Shown in pieces: positions 10,917-22,500 of a stretch of DNA of 64,000 nucleotides. The notes below the pieces were generated by a model. The model did no database searches. It was not told where the DNA came from and saw nothing but the letters and a program-made list of their open reading frames with translations. A program made the position numbers and the translations under genes. Each line of letters begins with the position of its first letter. The stretch's first letter is position 1. The stretch comes from Atherinomorus stipes (lineage: Eukaryota; Chordata; Actinopteri; Atheriniformes; Atherinidae), in assembly GCA_023101725.1 (NCBI GenBank), contig JALJCO010000110.1, positions 1 to 64,000 on the forward strand, written 5' to 3'.

Positions 10917-13900
10917 CTGCACACATGCAGCATCACACAGATACACATGCACACACACCAGCGGGGAGGTGAGTCATTATGACTGGTAGTTTTCAAGAAT
11001 CTGAACTTTTTAAATGTTCTCATCTTTAAAAACTGCTGCAGACCTCACTTCCAGCTCATCTTCACATCTCTAACATTAGAGCTGCAAAGTTAAATCTGTC
11101 CACTTGGTGGCAGCAGCGTGACGGAGACGCCTCCCTGGAGGAGGTCTGAGACGCATGCAGGGGTGGTTGAATACCAAAAACTGTACTCAGGAAAGAGTAG
11201 CGTTACCTCAACACAACCATCCAAAATTACTCCAGTAAAACACATATTTGGTTAAATAAAGAAAAAGACTTCAAGTACTGAGTTCGCTTCATAATTTTTT
11301 TTCAATTTAGTTTTTTGGTTTTTATTTTTTATGATTTTTGCATCCTCTTTCAATCAGGATTCTTGCAGGGTCTTAAAAAGTCTAAAAATGCCTAAAATTA
11401 TTAACTTAACATTTAAGGCCTTAAAAGGTCTGATCAGTCCGAGACCAGTCTGATTCTATTCTGATTCTAGTCTGATGCTACTCTGATACCAGTCCGATAC
11501 CAGTCTGATTCTATTCTGATTCTAGTCTGATGTTACTCTGATATCAGTCCGATACCAGTCTGATTCTATTCTGATACTAGTCCGATACCAGTTTGATTCT
11601 ATTATGATACTATTCTGATATCAGTCCGATACCAGTCTGATTCTATTCTTATTCTAGTCTGATACTAGTCTGATACTAGTCTGATTCTATTCTGACACTA
11701 TTCTGATACCGGCCCGATACCAGTCTGATTCTATTCTGATACTAGTCTGATACTATTGTGATACCAGCTGATACCAGTCTGATTCTATTCTGATACTATT
11801 GTGATACCAGTCCGATACCAGTCTGATTCTATTCTGATACTATTGTGATACCAGTCCGATACCAGTCTGATTCTATTCTGATTCTATTCTGATACTATTG
11901 TGATATCAGCCCGATACCAGTCTGATTCTATTCTGATTCTATTCTGATACTATTGTGATACCAGTCCGATACCAGTCTGATTCTATTCTGATTCTATTCT
12001 GATACTATTGTGATACCAGCCCGATACCAGTCTGATTCTATTCTGATACTATCGTGATACCAGTCCGATACCAGTCTGATTCTATTCTGATTCTATTCTG
12101 ATACTATTGTGATACCAGCCGATACCAGTCTGATTATATTCTGATTCTATTCTGATACTATTGTGATACCAGTCCGATACCAGTCTGATTCTATTCCGAT
12201 TCTATTCTGATACTATTGTGATACCAGTCCAATACCAGTCTGATTCTATTCTGATTCTATTCTGATACTATTGTGATACCAGCCCGATACCAGTCTGATT
12301 CTATTCTGATACTACTGTGATACCAGTCCAATACAGTCTGATTTATTCTGATACTATTCTGATACTATTGTGATACCAGTCCGATACCAGTCTGATTATA
12401 TTCTGATTCTATTCTGATACTATTGTGATACCAGTCCGATACCAGTCTGATTCTATTCTGATTCTATTCTGATACTATTGTGATACCAGTCCGATACCAG
12501 TCTGATTCTATTCTGATTCTATTCTGATACTATTGTGATACCAGCCCGATACCAGTCTGATTCTATTCTGATACTACTGTGATACCAGTCCGATACCAGT
12601 CTGATTCTATTCTGATTTTAATATATTGTGATACCAGTTGATTTATTCTGATACTATTGTGATACCAGTCCGATACCAGTCTGATTCTATTCTGATACTA
12701 TTCTGATACTATTGTGATACCAGTCCGATACCAGTCTGATTCTATTCTGATACTATTGTGATACCAGTCCGATACCAGTCTGATTCTATTCTGATTCTAT
12801 TCTGATACTATTGTGATACCAGTCCGATACCAGCCTGATTCTATTCTGATTCTATTCTGATACTATTGTGATACCAGCCCGATACCAGTCTGATTCTATT
12901 CTGATACTATTGTGATACCAGTCCGATACCAGTCTGATTCTATTCTGATACTATTCTGATACTATGTGATACCAGTCCGATACCAGTCTGATTCTATTCT
13001 GATACTATTCTGATACTATTGTGATACCAGTCCGATACCAGTCTGACTCTATTCTGATACTATTGTGATACCAGTCCGATACCACTCTGATTCTATTCTG
13101 ATACCAGTCCGATACCAGTCTGATTAGTGAAGCACGATAACCATTTTTTAAAACCAATATCGATAACTGATAAATTTTAGCTCCTAAAGGCCAATACCCA
13201 ACACCAATAACACACATACATACCTAATTATACCAAATCAAATATTCCAACTGTTAGAGGTGGGAAAGAATATTGACACACTGCAATATCGCAATATTTC
13301 CATAAACCGATTTCATAGCGCTATTTAAAAACGTGGTATTGATCTATTTTGCCAGTGAAATCTCACAAGATCTCACAAAAACCCGCACGATTTAGTGACA
13401 ACGATGAAATTGCGCGAGATTTCGTTCGTAAAATAGATCAATACTGCGTTTTTAAATATCAATATGATATTTGAGTATGAAAATATTGCAATATTTCAGT
13501 GTATTGATATTTTTCCCACCCCTGCCAACTGTATGTGGTAACTCGCCTCTAAAATAAGAAGGTAAAGTGGTTTGGAAGCAGTTTTGAGTTTTCCCTGTGA
13601 AGCAGCAGCTTTCGTTCCCCAATCGCAATATCACAGCGAGAAAAGCTAAAAAGTGGGATTTTCAGCTTCTGCAAGTCCGATCTTAAAAATTCCAACTGTG
13701 TGAGGTCTAAGTTATCGGGGTAAGTCGTCATGATATCTGACTTATCGGAATGATGCAATAATGTCTTGTTATCGGCCAGATAATTATCGTGCATCCCTGA
13801 TTCTAGTCTGAAATTAATCTGATTCTAGTCTGATAAAAGTCTTATAAAAAGGGCCATTTTTTAATCATACTGTAGATCTTTAATTTAATCTAGACAAGTA

Positions 13901-16467
13901 TTCATTTTTACTTTTATTCATTCCCGAGGAGCATCGGCCACATAGATTATGCTGAATAAAATATCAGAGGTTGATTCTGTTCGTCTTTCTGAAAGGTTTA
14001 TATAGCTACGAAGGATATTTTATTTCTTTTTCTATTTCTTTTAAATTGATAATATTAATATTAATATACAATTAAATGCATTTTTCTTGAGTTGCACTTG
14101 AGTTAATATCAATGTCTGTATCCATTATTTGATTCAGTCATTTGCTAAAATCCTTTTTTTTTTTTTTTTGTTACTTTTTGGGGCAATTGTTCTTTGAGAT
14201 TAATCAAGATACATAAATCTTTTTTTTTTTCTTTTTTTTTTAATCAAGTCATATTTTAAATTTCTGGGATTATTTGAATGTTTCTACTAATCCATCATGT
14301 TGGTCTTAAATTTAATTTATAAAGGTCTTTAAAAGATGGTAAATTTAACTTGCTGAAACCTGCAAGAACCCTTTTTAATACTAATGTCTTCATATGATTT
14401 TGTTTCTCATCCTGCTGTCATGCTTTTTATGTTTTCTGTGAAGCACTGATGAACATTAAACCTGCTGTAAAAATAAACTTTCTCAGTTTCTTTTCAACTT
14501 CAGTAAAGCTTGAAGATTCCTCGTTTTCATGAAGGGATGAATAACAGCAGACAATCAGACTGAGTCAGATCCAGCTGAGATAATGCTTGTTCGTGTGCTT
14601 TAATCTGGCACATCTACGACCTGCTAGAGCAACATTTCACCGACTCTGATGAACGTTTTTAAACGTTTTTGCACGTAAACCTGTCTGAGTCCTCTCTAGG
14701 ACGTGGTTTGTGTGTAAAGTGAAAACTTAAGCCAGGTACACGCTGCAGGATTCCTCAAACCTTCACAGATGTGGAGACCACACACTCGATAATCACAAAC
14801 AGCACAAGATCTCTCTGTTCTGATCATACAGGGTGGGGGGGTGCACTATGGAGCACGCTGTTGCTGGCTTTGATCATAGAGGGAGATCGGGACAAAAATC
14901 AGTCTAATTTACCTGTAGTGTGTACTAAGGAAAGACCGATACATCGGCCAGCCGATATTTAAGCCCAATATTTGCGTTTTTTGCTGGTATCGGCCGATAA
15001 CGTCGGGTGGTTTGGCTGATGCCCCCACTCTGCATAAATTACACTTTTTTAGATGTATATATATATATTTATTACAAGTTTAATATTTCCATTTAATATT
15101 TGTGTACAAGTGCAGCGTTTCTTTTTTATTTATTTATTTAAGATGCTTTGTTCTTTTTTTTAAATATTGAAAACGTTGTAAATATACTTTCCATTGTACG
15201 ATTCATTATATTAATTATGCAGTATCGGCCCCAAATATCGGCAGGTTGTATTGGCCATTGGCTGACGCTGATGAGGAAATATCGGTTACAGCCCCAACAA
15301 TTCCAGCCTATCAGATTCTAGCTTCTGTCACATGATGGTGGCAGCCTATCAGCTGTCATGATAATGCTGCTACTGTTAATGATGATGATGTTTTATTTTT
15401 CAGTACTTAAATGCAGGTTAACACACAAACATAACACATTATGTTTAGGTAAATTTATAATATTACTATTAAATTTCATATTTGAACATTTTCCACTGGA
15501 TAAATGTAAATAATCTTAACCTATACTTAAATCATTTGATAATTTCAAGTTTTTCACCTTATTTTTTGTTTAATTCACGAGTCAATATAATTTATTGTTG
15601 TTATAAAAGCATTTCTTTCCAGTACTTCTGTGCTCAAGTTTTACTTATATCCAATATTGCTCTTGTATTCAAGATATTAAAGCAAACTGTACAATCATGT
15701 AAGTTTCTTTTAAGGGACAAAAAGTATTGGTATCGATGATAAAGTATCATAAACTACTGGAATCGTATTAGCAGGCAGGATGGAAGCTGCACAGGACGCT
15801 CGTCCATCGTAGGATAAAGACGGAGGGGAAAAGGTCGCAGTGCTCGCCATCACCCCGACACCAGTCAGCGACGGCAGAAAATACACATAAAATATAACAA
15901 ATATCAGTTTTGCATTGGCTTCAGAGCCAGCAGTAGAAGTCACTGTGGTGATGACAGACAGCAGCTGCAGCTTTTACAATAAACCTGAATCTTCGTGAGT
16001 TATTGAACGATTTATTTTCAGTCTGACTGGAGAGAAAAACCAGAATCAGCTTCCCGGAGTCGCAGCAACGCGTCCACGAGCTGGATTTCACTCTCTGGGG
16101 ACAAATCAGTGGAAAAATGATGAATCTGAGCACGTTATGACAACTCCTCTTCATCACCTTCATCCCGCCAGTGAGATTGAAACGTATTTCGTTCCCGTCC
16201 AGTGCTCCCAGTCTGGCCTACTGGTATTTGGCCAGCAGTATCACCAGGCTGAGGATGAGCCAAACAACCAGGAGGTGGGAGGTCACCAGGAGGAAGGCCA
16301 CCGGGTAAAGGTGCCGTCTGGGAGCCTTGGGGGCCAAACTGAGGGGGAGCCAGGAGCTCTGCAGACCTGAGGGGCCCTCGCCTGGATCTAACCCAGAGTC
16401 AGTGAAGCCTGAGTGGGCGTAACAGGCCAGCATCTGCCCCCAGGACAGATGGGATCTGGAGGAGGGG

Positions 16468-16502
<35 letters not shown>

Positions 16503-19500
16503 ATGGAAGAGAAATAAAGAAAGAAAAATAAGGAAAAAGAAAAGAAATTAATGAAGAAAAAGAGATTAAACTGTAAATAAGGAAGGGAGGACGAAGGAAA
16601 ATAAAGGAGAGAAAACGGAAGAAAAGAGGACAACAGGAAGGAGCTGGTTGGTTTGTCTTTAGATAAAAACACACACACACACACACACACCTCCTCATGC
16701 AGTCCAGCGCGGTGCTGAAGTGTTGCTGAGCGAGTGTGTGTCGCTCCCGGAGGATGGCACACTGTTCCAGCGTCACCGACATCGCCGTGCGGTCCTTCGC
16801 ACTCTTGCAGCTCGTCAGCCGCACGCCGTTCACCTTCCGGCACACCTGCAACCACAACACACACGCCAGGTTCAGCCAGGACACAGATGCAGCCTCCTAC
16901 TTCAGCAATAATCTTTGTTTAGACTGATAGTTTGTGTAACTATACAAATAAATAAAAACAAATTCCAATCAAGTGTTTAAAGAGGCTGCAGATAACCGAC
17001 ACGTCTGGGCCTAATCTGGCTGCTTCCGGCACTAATAACACTCTGGTCCTCATGAGTTTTGGCTGTAATACTCACATGGAGTCAAAGCTGCAAGTCAAGG
17101 CCAAATACGGGCCAAACATTTACTGCTGTCTGGCTTCGCCCCAAAAATAAAAGAAAGAAAGAAAAAACCTGGGAAAACATGATTTTCTGAATTTATTTAC
17201 GTGTATCCGCCATATCGGCCCTTAACACACCTGAACGAGCTGAACTAGTTTAACTTGTAATACCAAGAGGGGTCAGTAGATGGCAATGGTCTCAATCTGT
17301 CTGCAATCATCTTAAGCAAGAACTGGTCTGATGTGGTCCAGATGGAGGAAAAATACTGTACAAATGAGCTTTATTTGCATTCTCATGAGGAGAATAAAAG
17401 ATTCACAAATTAGAAATTGTGTTTTAATGGATCTAAAAGCTCTGTCGGATAGTTCAGTCCAGAATTTTATATCAAAGTCTTGCAGTTTTTCAGCAGGACC
17501 TGGTCTGATCAGGTCTAAGTCCATGGGGTTTCCCTGTCCACCGGCTGTCATATAATGGAGGTGACCGGCGCTCGAAACAAAAAGGTCCATAAAAGTCCAC
17601 AAAAACTTTTCAATATTCCTCCATACTGCTCGTCCAATGTAATCCAAGTGTCCTGAGTGGGTAGCGTCCACAATTCACTTTAAACAACATAATTTAGTAT
17701 ATTTTTATAACCTAAACAGCAGTACATCGTACTTCCTATGTGTGCATTCATGCCAGTTAATGACACTTATAGGCGCCGCAGCATTCAGTGCCTACTCTGC
17801 CTATAATGCAAGCGTAGAAGAAGAAATTAGCTGTTTGGACGAGCAGCTTGGAGGAATATTGCCAAGTATTTGAGGACTTTTATGGACCTTTTTGTGTTGA
17901 GCACCTGTGAACTCCATTATATGAAAGTCGGGTGATAACGAAAATACCCCCCCCCCCCCCCCCCTCCGGCTGCATTTGAGATGTTAAAAAAGTGCTTCAG
18001 AGTCTTGCTCAGCATGTGTTGTCTGTTTCCTGTAAAGCAATTTCTTGGCACATCAATTTTATTTTAATAATAAATAGAGATAGAGATATTTTCAACCTAC
18101 CGATATCAGCATTAAAATAGTGGAAAATATTGGTATCTGTTTTTATCATACTGATATTTCTACAGACCCTTTCCAAAAAATTATAATATATTAGAATAAA
18201 CACCTTTTCCATGATATTCTAATTTTTTGGAAAGGGTCTGTACTAACGAAATCTTGTGAGATTTCATTATTCCGTAACGAAATCTCGCGACATCTTGTTC
18301 CATTATCACCGGTCCAGCATGTAGAAAAGTCCCTGTTATCTAGAGGAACTTCATTTCCCAGCATTCCTTTCAAAGTCATGTACCCTAACCCTAACCCTTG
18401 CTTTGAAGCTGCTTATAATATGTCTGGTTTTAAGTTGCTGGTTAAGTTACCAAGTTGTCAGAAACATTAGAATTAGCCACATGTTGGCTAATACCTGCTA
18501 GTATCTGATATCTGGCAGAAGATGTCCAAAATGAACTCCTCTGGCTGAGTTAAGGATATTTTGAGATCTTTGCTCTCTGAGTGACACACAGTTGTATTAG
18601 AGCTGTGCAACTGATCGAAATTTGATCGTTATTTCAATTTTCATGTTAAACAATCTCCAAACTCATCTAGTCGGGTTGAAACTATTTCATTTTTGGCCAT
18701 TTTTCTTTACCCAGTCTCTGAAAGAGACGCGCATGCACAGTGCATTTCCTTCCTGCTATCACCTGCACTCACCCAGCTGCAGAGTGAAGGAGTTGCGTTG
18801 TGTTTTGCGTAAATTATCAATAAAGTATTTTTTGACGACAGAAATGTTGAGTAAATGCATCATGTAACTAAAAAAAAATCGTCTGAATAATCATGATATT
18901 GACAAAAATAATCATGATAATGATTTTTTCACTATTTGAGGAGCTCAAAGTTGTATCTCTCTGTATAGATCATCAGTTGATATCGCAAATCAGAGATTAG
19001 GACTTGGACTATATCGGTATTTTGGATATCGGTAAAAAAGACACTACTGAACATGCCTAATAATAAAGGAACTGAAGCAACTTTAAAATGAAGAATTGGA
19101 GAAAATTTCTATAAAATGATGTGAAACACTGACACAGGAAAGCATGACTTCACATTACTGCAGCCTAATGAGATGCTGAGTCATGGGGTGGGTGCGGTTT
19201 TCTCACTCTACTTCAGCAATTTGGCTTTGTTTTATTTAAATAAATATCAATAATAGTTATTTGTAAAGTCTTGTTTATGTTTTATTTATCTTATTTTAAG
19301 TTCTACTAAGGACCAGAAGGTTTTCTGATGTGTTCAGGTACATCGTATATTAGAAATTAAACAGAATATACTTTTTTGTTTTACATGAAGGCAAAGCGGC
19401 TGAATAAAATTAATTAATTTATATTGAGTTTGGTCTTGTAACAACTAATAATTCAGAAATAAAACATTTAAAACCAGCCAATGCAGGTTTAGTTTAATTA

Positions 19501-22500
19501 TGAACTACAGAGTCTGATTTCCACTCGTTTGAGAAATAAAGAAGAAAATCTGTCCCACAGCCGAGATGTAGAGTTGGTGAGTGCGAGTCGACATGGTGAA
19601 ACAGCGGGTTCCTACCATCGCTGCGATCCACAGCACCTCCACGTTCTTCCTCTTCCTGGACTCCACGCTGCGATCCAGAGACGACAACAAGTCTGCCAGC
19701 GACTGGATACCAGCTGAGAGGAAGAGGAGCGGCACCAGTTCAGATCTTCCTCATATTAAACGGAGAAATCAGCTGATCCCTCCTCTCCCAGAAACAGTCT
19801 TACCCATGTGAGGCAGCGCGTCACTCAGTGTGTTACAATAAGCTTTCAGACGCTCACAGCTCTGCTGGTTCACCCTCTCCTGCAGGGAACTGTCTCCAAA
19901 CCTGGAAACAGCAGCGTTACTGCAACAGCAGCTACTTCATTCATTCATTCACTCATTCATTCATTCATTCATTCATTCATTCATGCATTTCACACTGAAA
20001 TTAAAAGAAAACGCTCACATTTGGCGCACAAAATAACAAAAACATCGTTCGAAAAAGGAGGTTCGAGGTTTAGAAAACTTATCAGGTTGAAAACCATCTA
20101 GCCAGACACAACTTAAATGAAACATTCACTGTAATTTAACAAAAAATCTTCACACATACACCGTACTTGATAAGCACAAAACTATCAAAATGTGATAGTC
20201 CTAAATAAAAAAAGTAGTGATTATCAATAATATTCCATAATAATTGCACTCTCCAGAGGCTAAAGTTTAAAGTTGAGGTTTACTTTGAACAATGAAATGA
20301 GGTTAAGAATAATTGAATAAATAAATCAGACTCCAACAGTAAACAGCTCAAACTCAACTAAAAAAAAAAGTAAAGAAAAACAAAATGCAACGACTCAGAG
20401 TCCTTAAGAACCGATATTTCATTCACAAAGAAACCTGGAAAAACGTGAAAGTGTCATCAGAAGTATCGGTTTATTTTAAATTTGACAGCAGAAACACAAG
20501 TCTGAACGATGAAACAGCAACATGTTTATTACTGATCATCCTTCAGTTTACGCAGGAGTTCAGAAGGTCTGATGCATCGTTGATCAGCCTGATCGTGCTA
20601 AAGCTTCAAATCAAACAGATATTCAGACTTCCTCATATGCTGGCCAATCAGACTCAAACACTTCTGATCTTTGAGTTTTTAAAGGTCTGGTTTATAGAAA
20701 CTCACCATTTATCTATTTAATGATGGATTATCGTGTGTGTGTGTGTGTGTGTGTGTGTGTTTCTTCACCTCTCAGCCAGACTCTGATGTTGGTTGATCCC
20801 AATGTTAAACAGAACCGGCTCAACGGGAATCAAACAACCGTCTTTTAGCTCCTGTGGCAGAGAACTGAAGGTCTCCGGGGGCAACGGCACCTCCACAACA
20901 AAGCTGCCCCTGTTCAAAGATGAACGCGGTGACGACGCTGCACTTTCTGTGCATGTGTGTTTACGTCGTGTGTGTTCCCACCATGCTCCTCTGAGCGTCG
21001 GCAGCAGGTCGTCCGGCTGCTCCGTTTTGGCCTCGGTGATGACGAACGCCACCCTGCTGAGGTCGGCCACGCCCACCTCCATGTCCTCCAGCATCCCCAC
21101 CTCATCACCTGGAAGACACACCACCATGTTTGTCAGTGTTTTACAGGGACACAGTTTAAAGCTGGACTCAATACTGATGCTTTACGATGTACTAAACTTT
21201 GAATTTTATTATAAAATCGTCATTTCAGAGTGAAATATCTTTGCTGTTGTTCTGTTAGTAACTGTTGTGTTTGTGTGTGTACCGTAGGTGCTCAGCAGGC
21301 CTTCAAACTGAGCCAGGATTCCTACAGAATGAAGCTGCTGCAGGAAATCCTGATCCTCCAGACCTCCGTACAGTTTCAGCATGAAGCCAACGACCACTGC
21401 TGGCAACTGAAGGACAGACAGCCTCATTATTATAGTGGAACAAGAATTTTCGATACCAAGAAATAAAATTAAATTAAATGAAAGAAAAGAAAAGAAAAGA
21501 AAAGAAAAGAAACACTAATCAACTAAGATTAAAACAAAAATAACAAAAATAACTGACCAAAATTAAATTAAATTAAATTAAATTAAATTAAATTTTAAAA
21601 AGAAATAAAATAAAATAATTAACAGAAAAAAGTGAATAAAATAAAATAATAAACAGACGAAAATAAAATAAAATAAAATAAAATAATGAAACAAAATAAA
21701 ATAAAATGGAAAAAAATTATCAGACAAAAAGTAACTAAAATAAAATAAAATAAGAAACAGGCCAAAATAAAATAATTAAAGGACTGAAATAGAATAAGAA
21801 ACAATAAAAAAATAAAATAAACAGCTTAAATGAAACTATAATAAATTTTAAAAAAGAAAGCTAAATATCACAAAAGAAAACTGAATTAAATAAGCTGAAA
21901 TTAAAAAAATAAAATGAAAGCAAATAAGATAATAATAATGTATTAAAATAAACAAACCTTTAACAAAATGAATTATATATATAAAAAACATAATTTAAAT
22001 AGAATAAAGCTTAATTAAAACGAAAGAAAATAAATAAATTAAATTGAATTATAGAGTAATAAACTATGAAATATAAAAACTGAACATAAACAACATTAAA
22101 AATAAATTAAATTAAAACAGTTTGAAAAAAAGAAAAAATGAACAATGAAAAATGCACCTTAATAGAAATTAAATCAAAACAAAAATATGAACAAAATCAA
22201 TTTGTAATAAAATTTAATTAATTTCGTTTAAGAAACACAAAAAGATCAAATAAAAAGTAAATTAATTAAGACAAAGTAAGAAAAATCAAACTAAATCAAC
22301 TACACGTGAAACTGATTTAATTTAATTTTTAAATCCTAATTCTAGATAATCCATGTCCTTCTCACTGCCTGGCTGAGGACGGCGTGGCGTCTCTGGACCA
22401 TCTGTGCGGACCCCTGAGCCACCGTCGCCGTCACCGCCCCCTGCAGGACAACAAAGGTCATGGCGGCTCGAGCCTTCGTCACCGCCTCGCGCACACAATC

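Larger units (their letters stand above)
11355..14372. mobile_element. possible hAT-like element whose interior has expanded into a minisatellite
   Basis: The left end CAGGATTCTTGCAGG, followed by GTCTTAAAAAGTC, is mirrored at the right by CCTGCAAGAACCC preceded by GGTCTTTAAAAG. The shared end sequence and AAGGTCTTAAA blocks suggest a single inverted-repeat transposon. The minisatellite at 11428-13126 and the MITEs at 13127-13797 lie between the ends. No target duplication is clear. Confidence 0.45.

Noticed and set aside
11428..13126. CRISPR-like regular repeats
   Set aside because: Tandem 11-base subunits without unique spacers, in a vertebrate intron: a minisatellite.
16388..16884. Two minus-strand frames of about 160 codons across the (CA)n and catalytic exon
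   Set aside because: They read through the 235-base intron, giving microsatellite-coded runs; only the catalytic exon and the beta exon are real.
18383..18398. Telomere repeat
   Set aside because: Only two and a half units; not a telomere or a meaningful interstitial block.
22361..22371. Possible second GC donor (CAG then GCAGTG) at the end of exon 18
   Set aside because: Using GTGAGA three bases later adds one Ala and restores the family length and sequence (SQA), so the donor is canonical.
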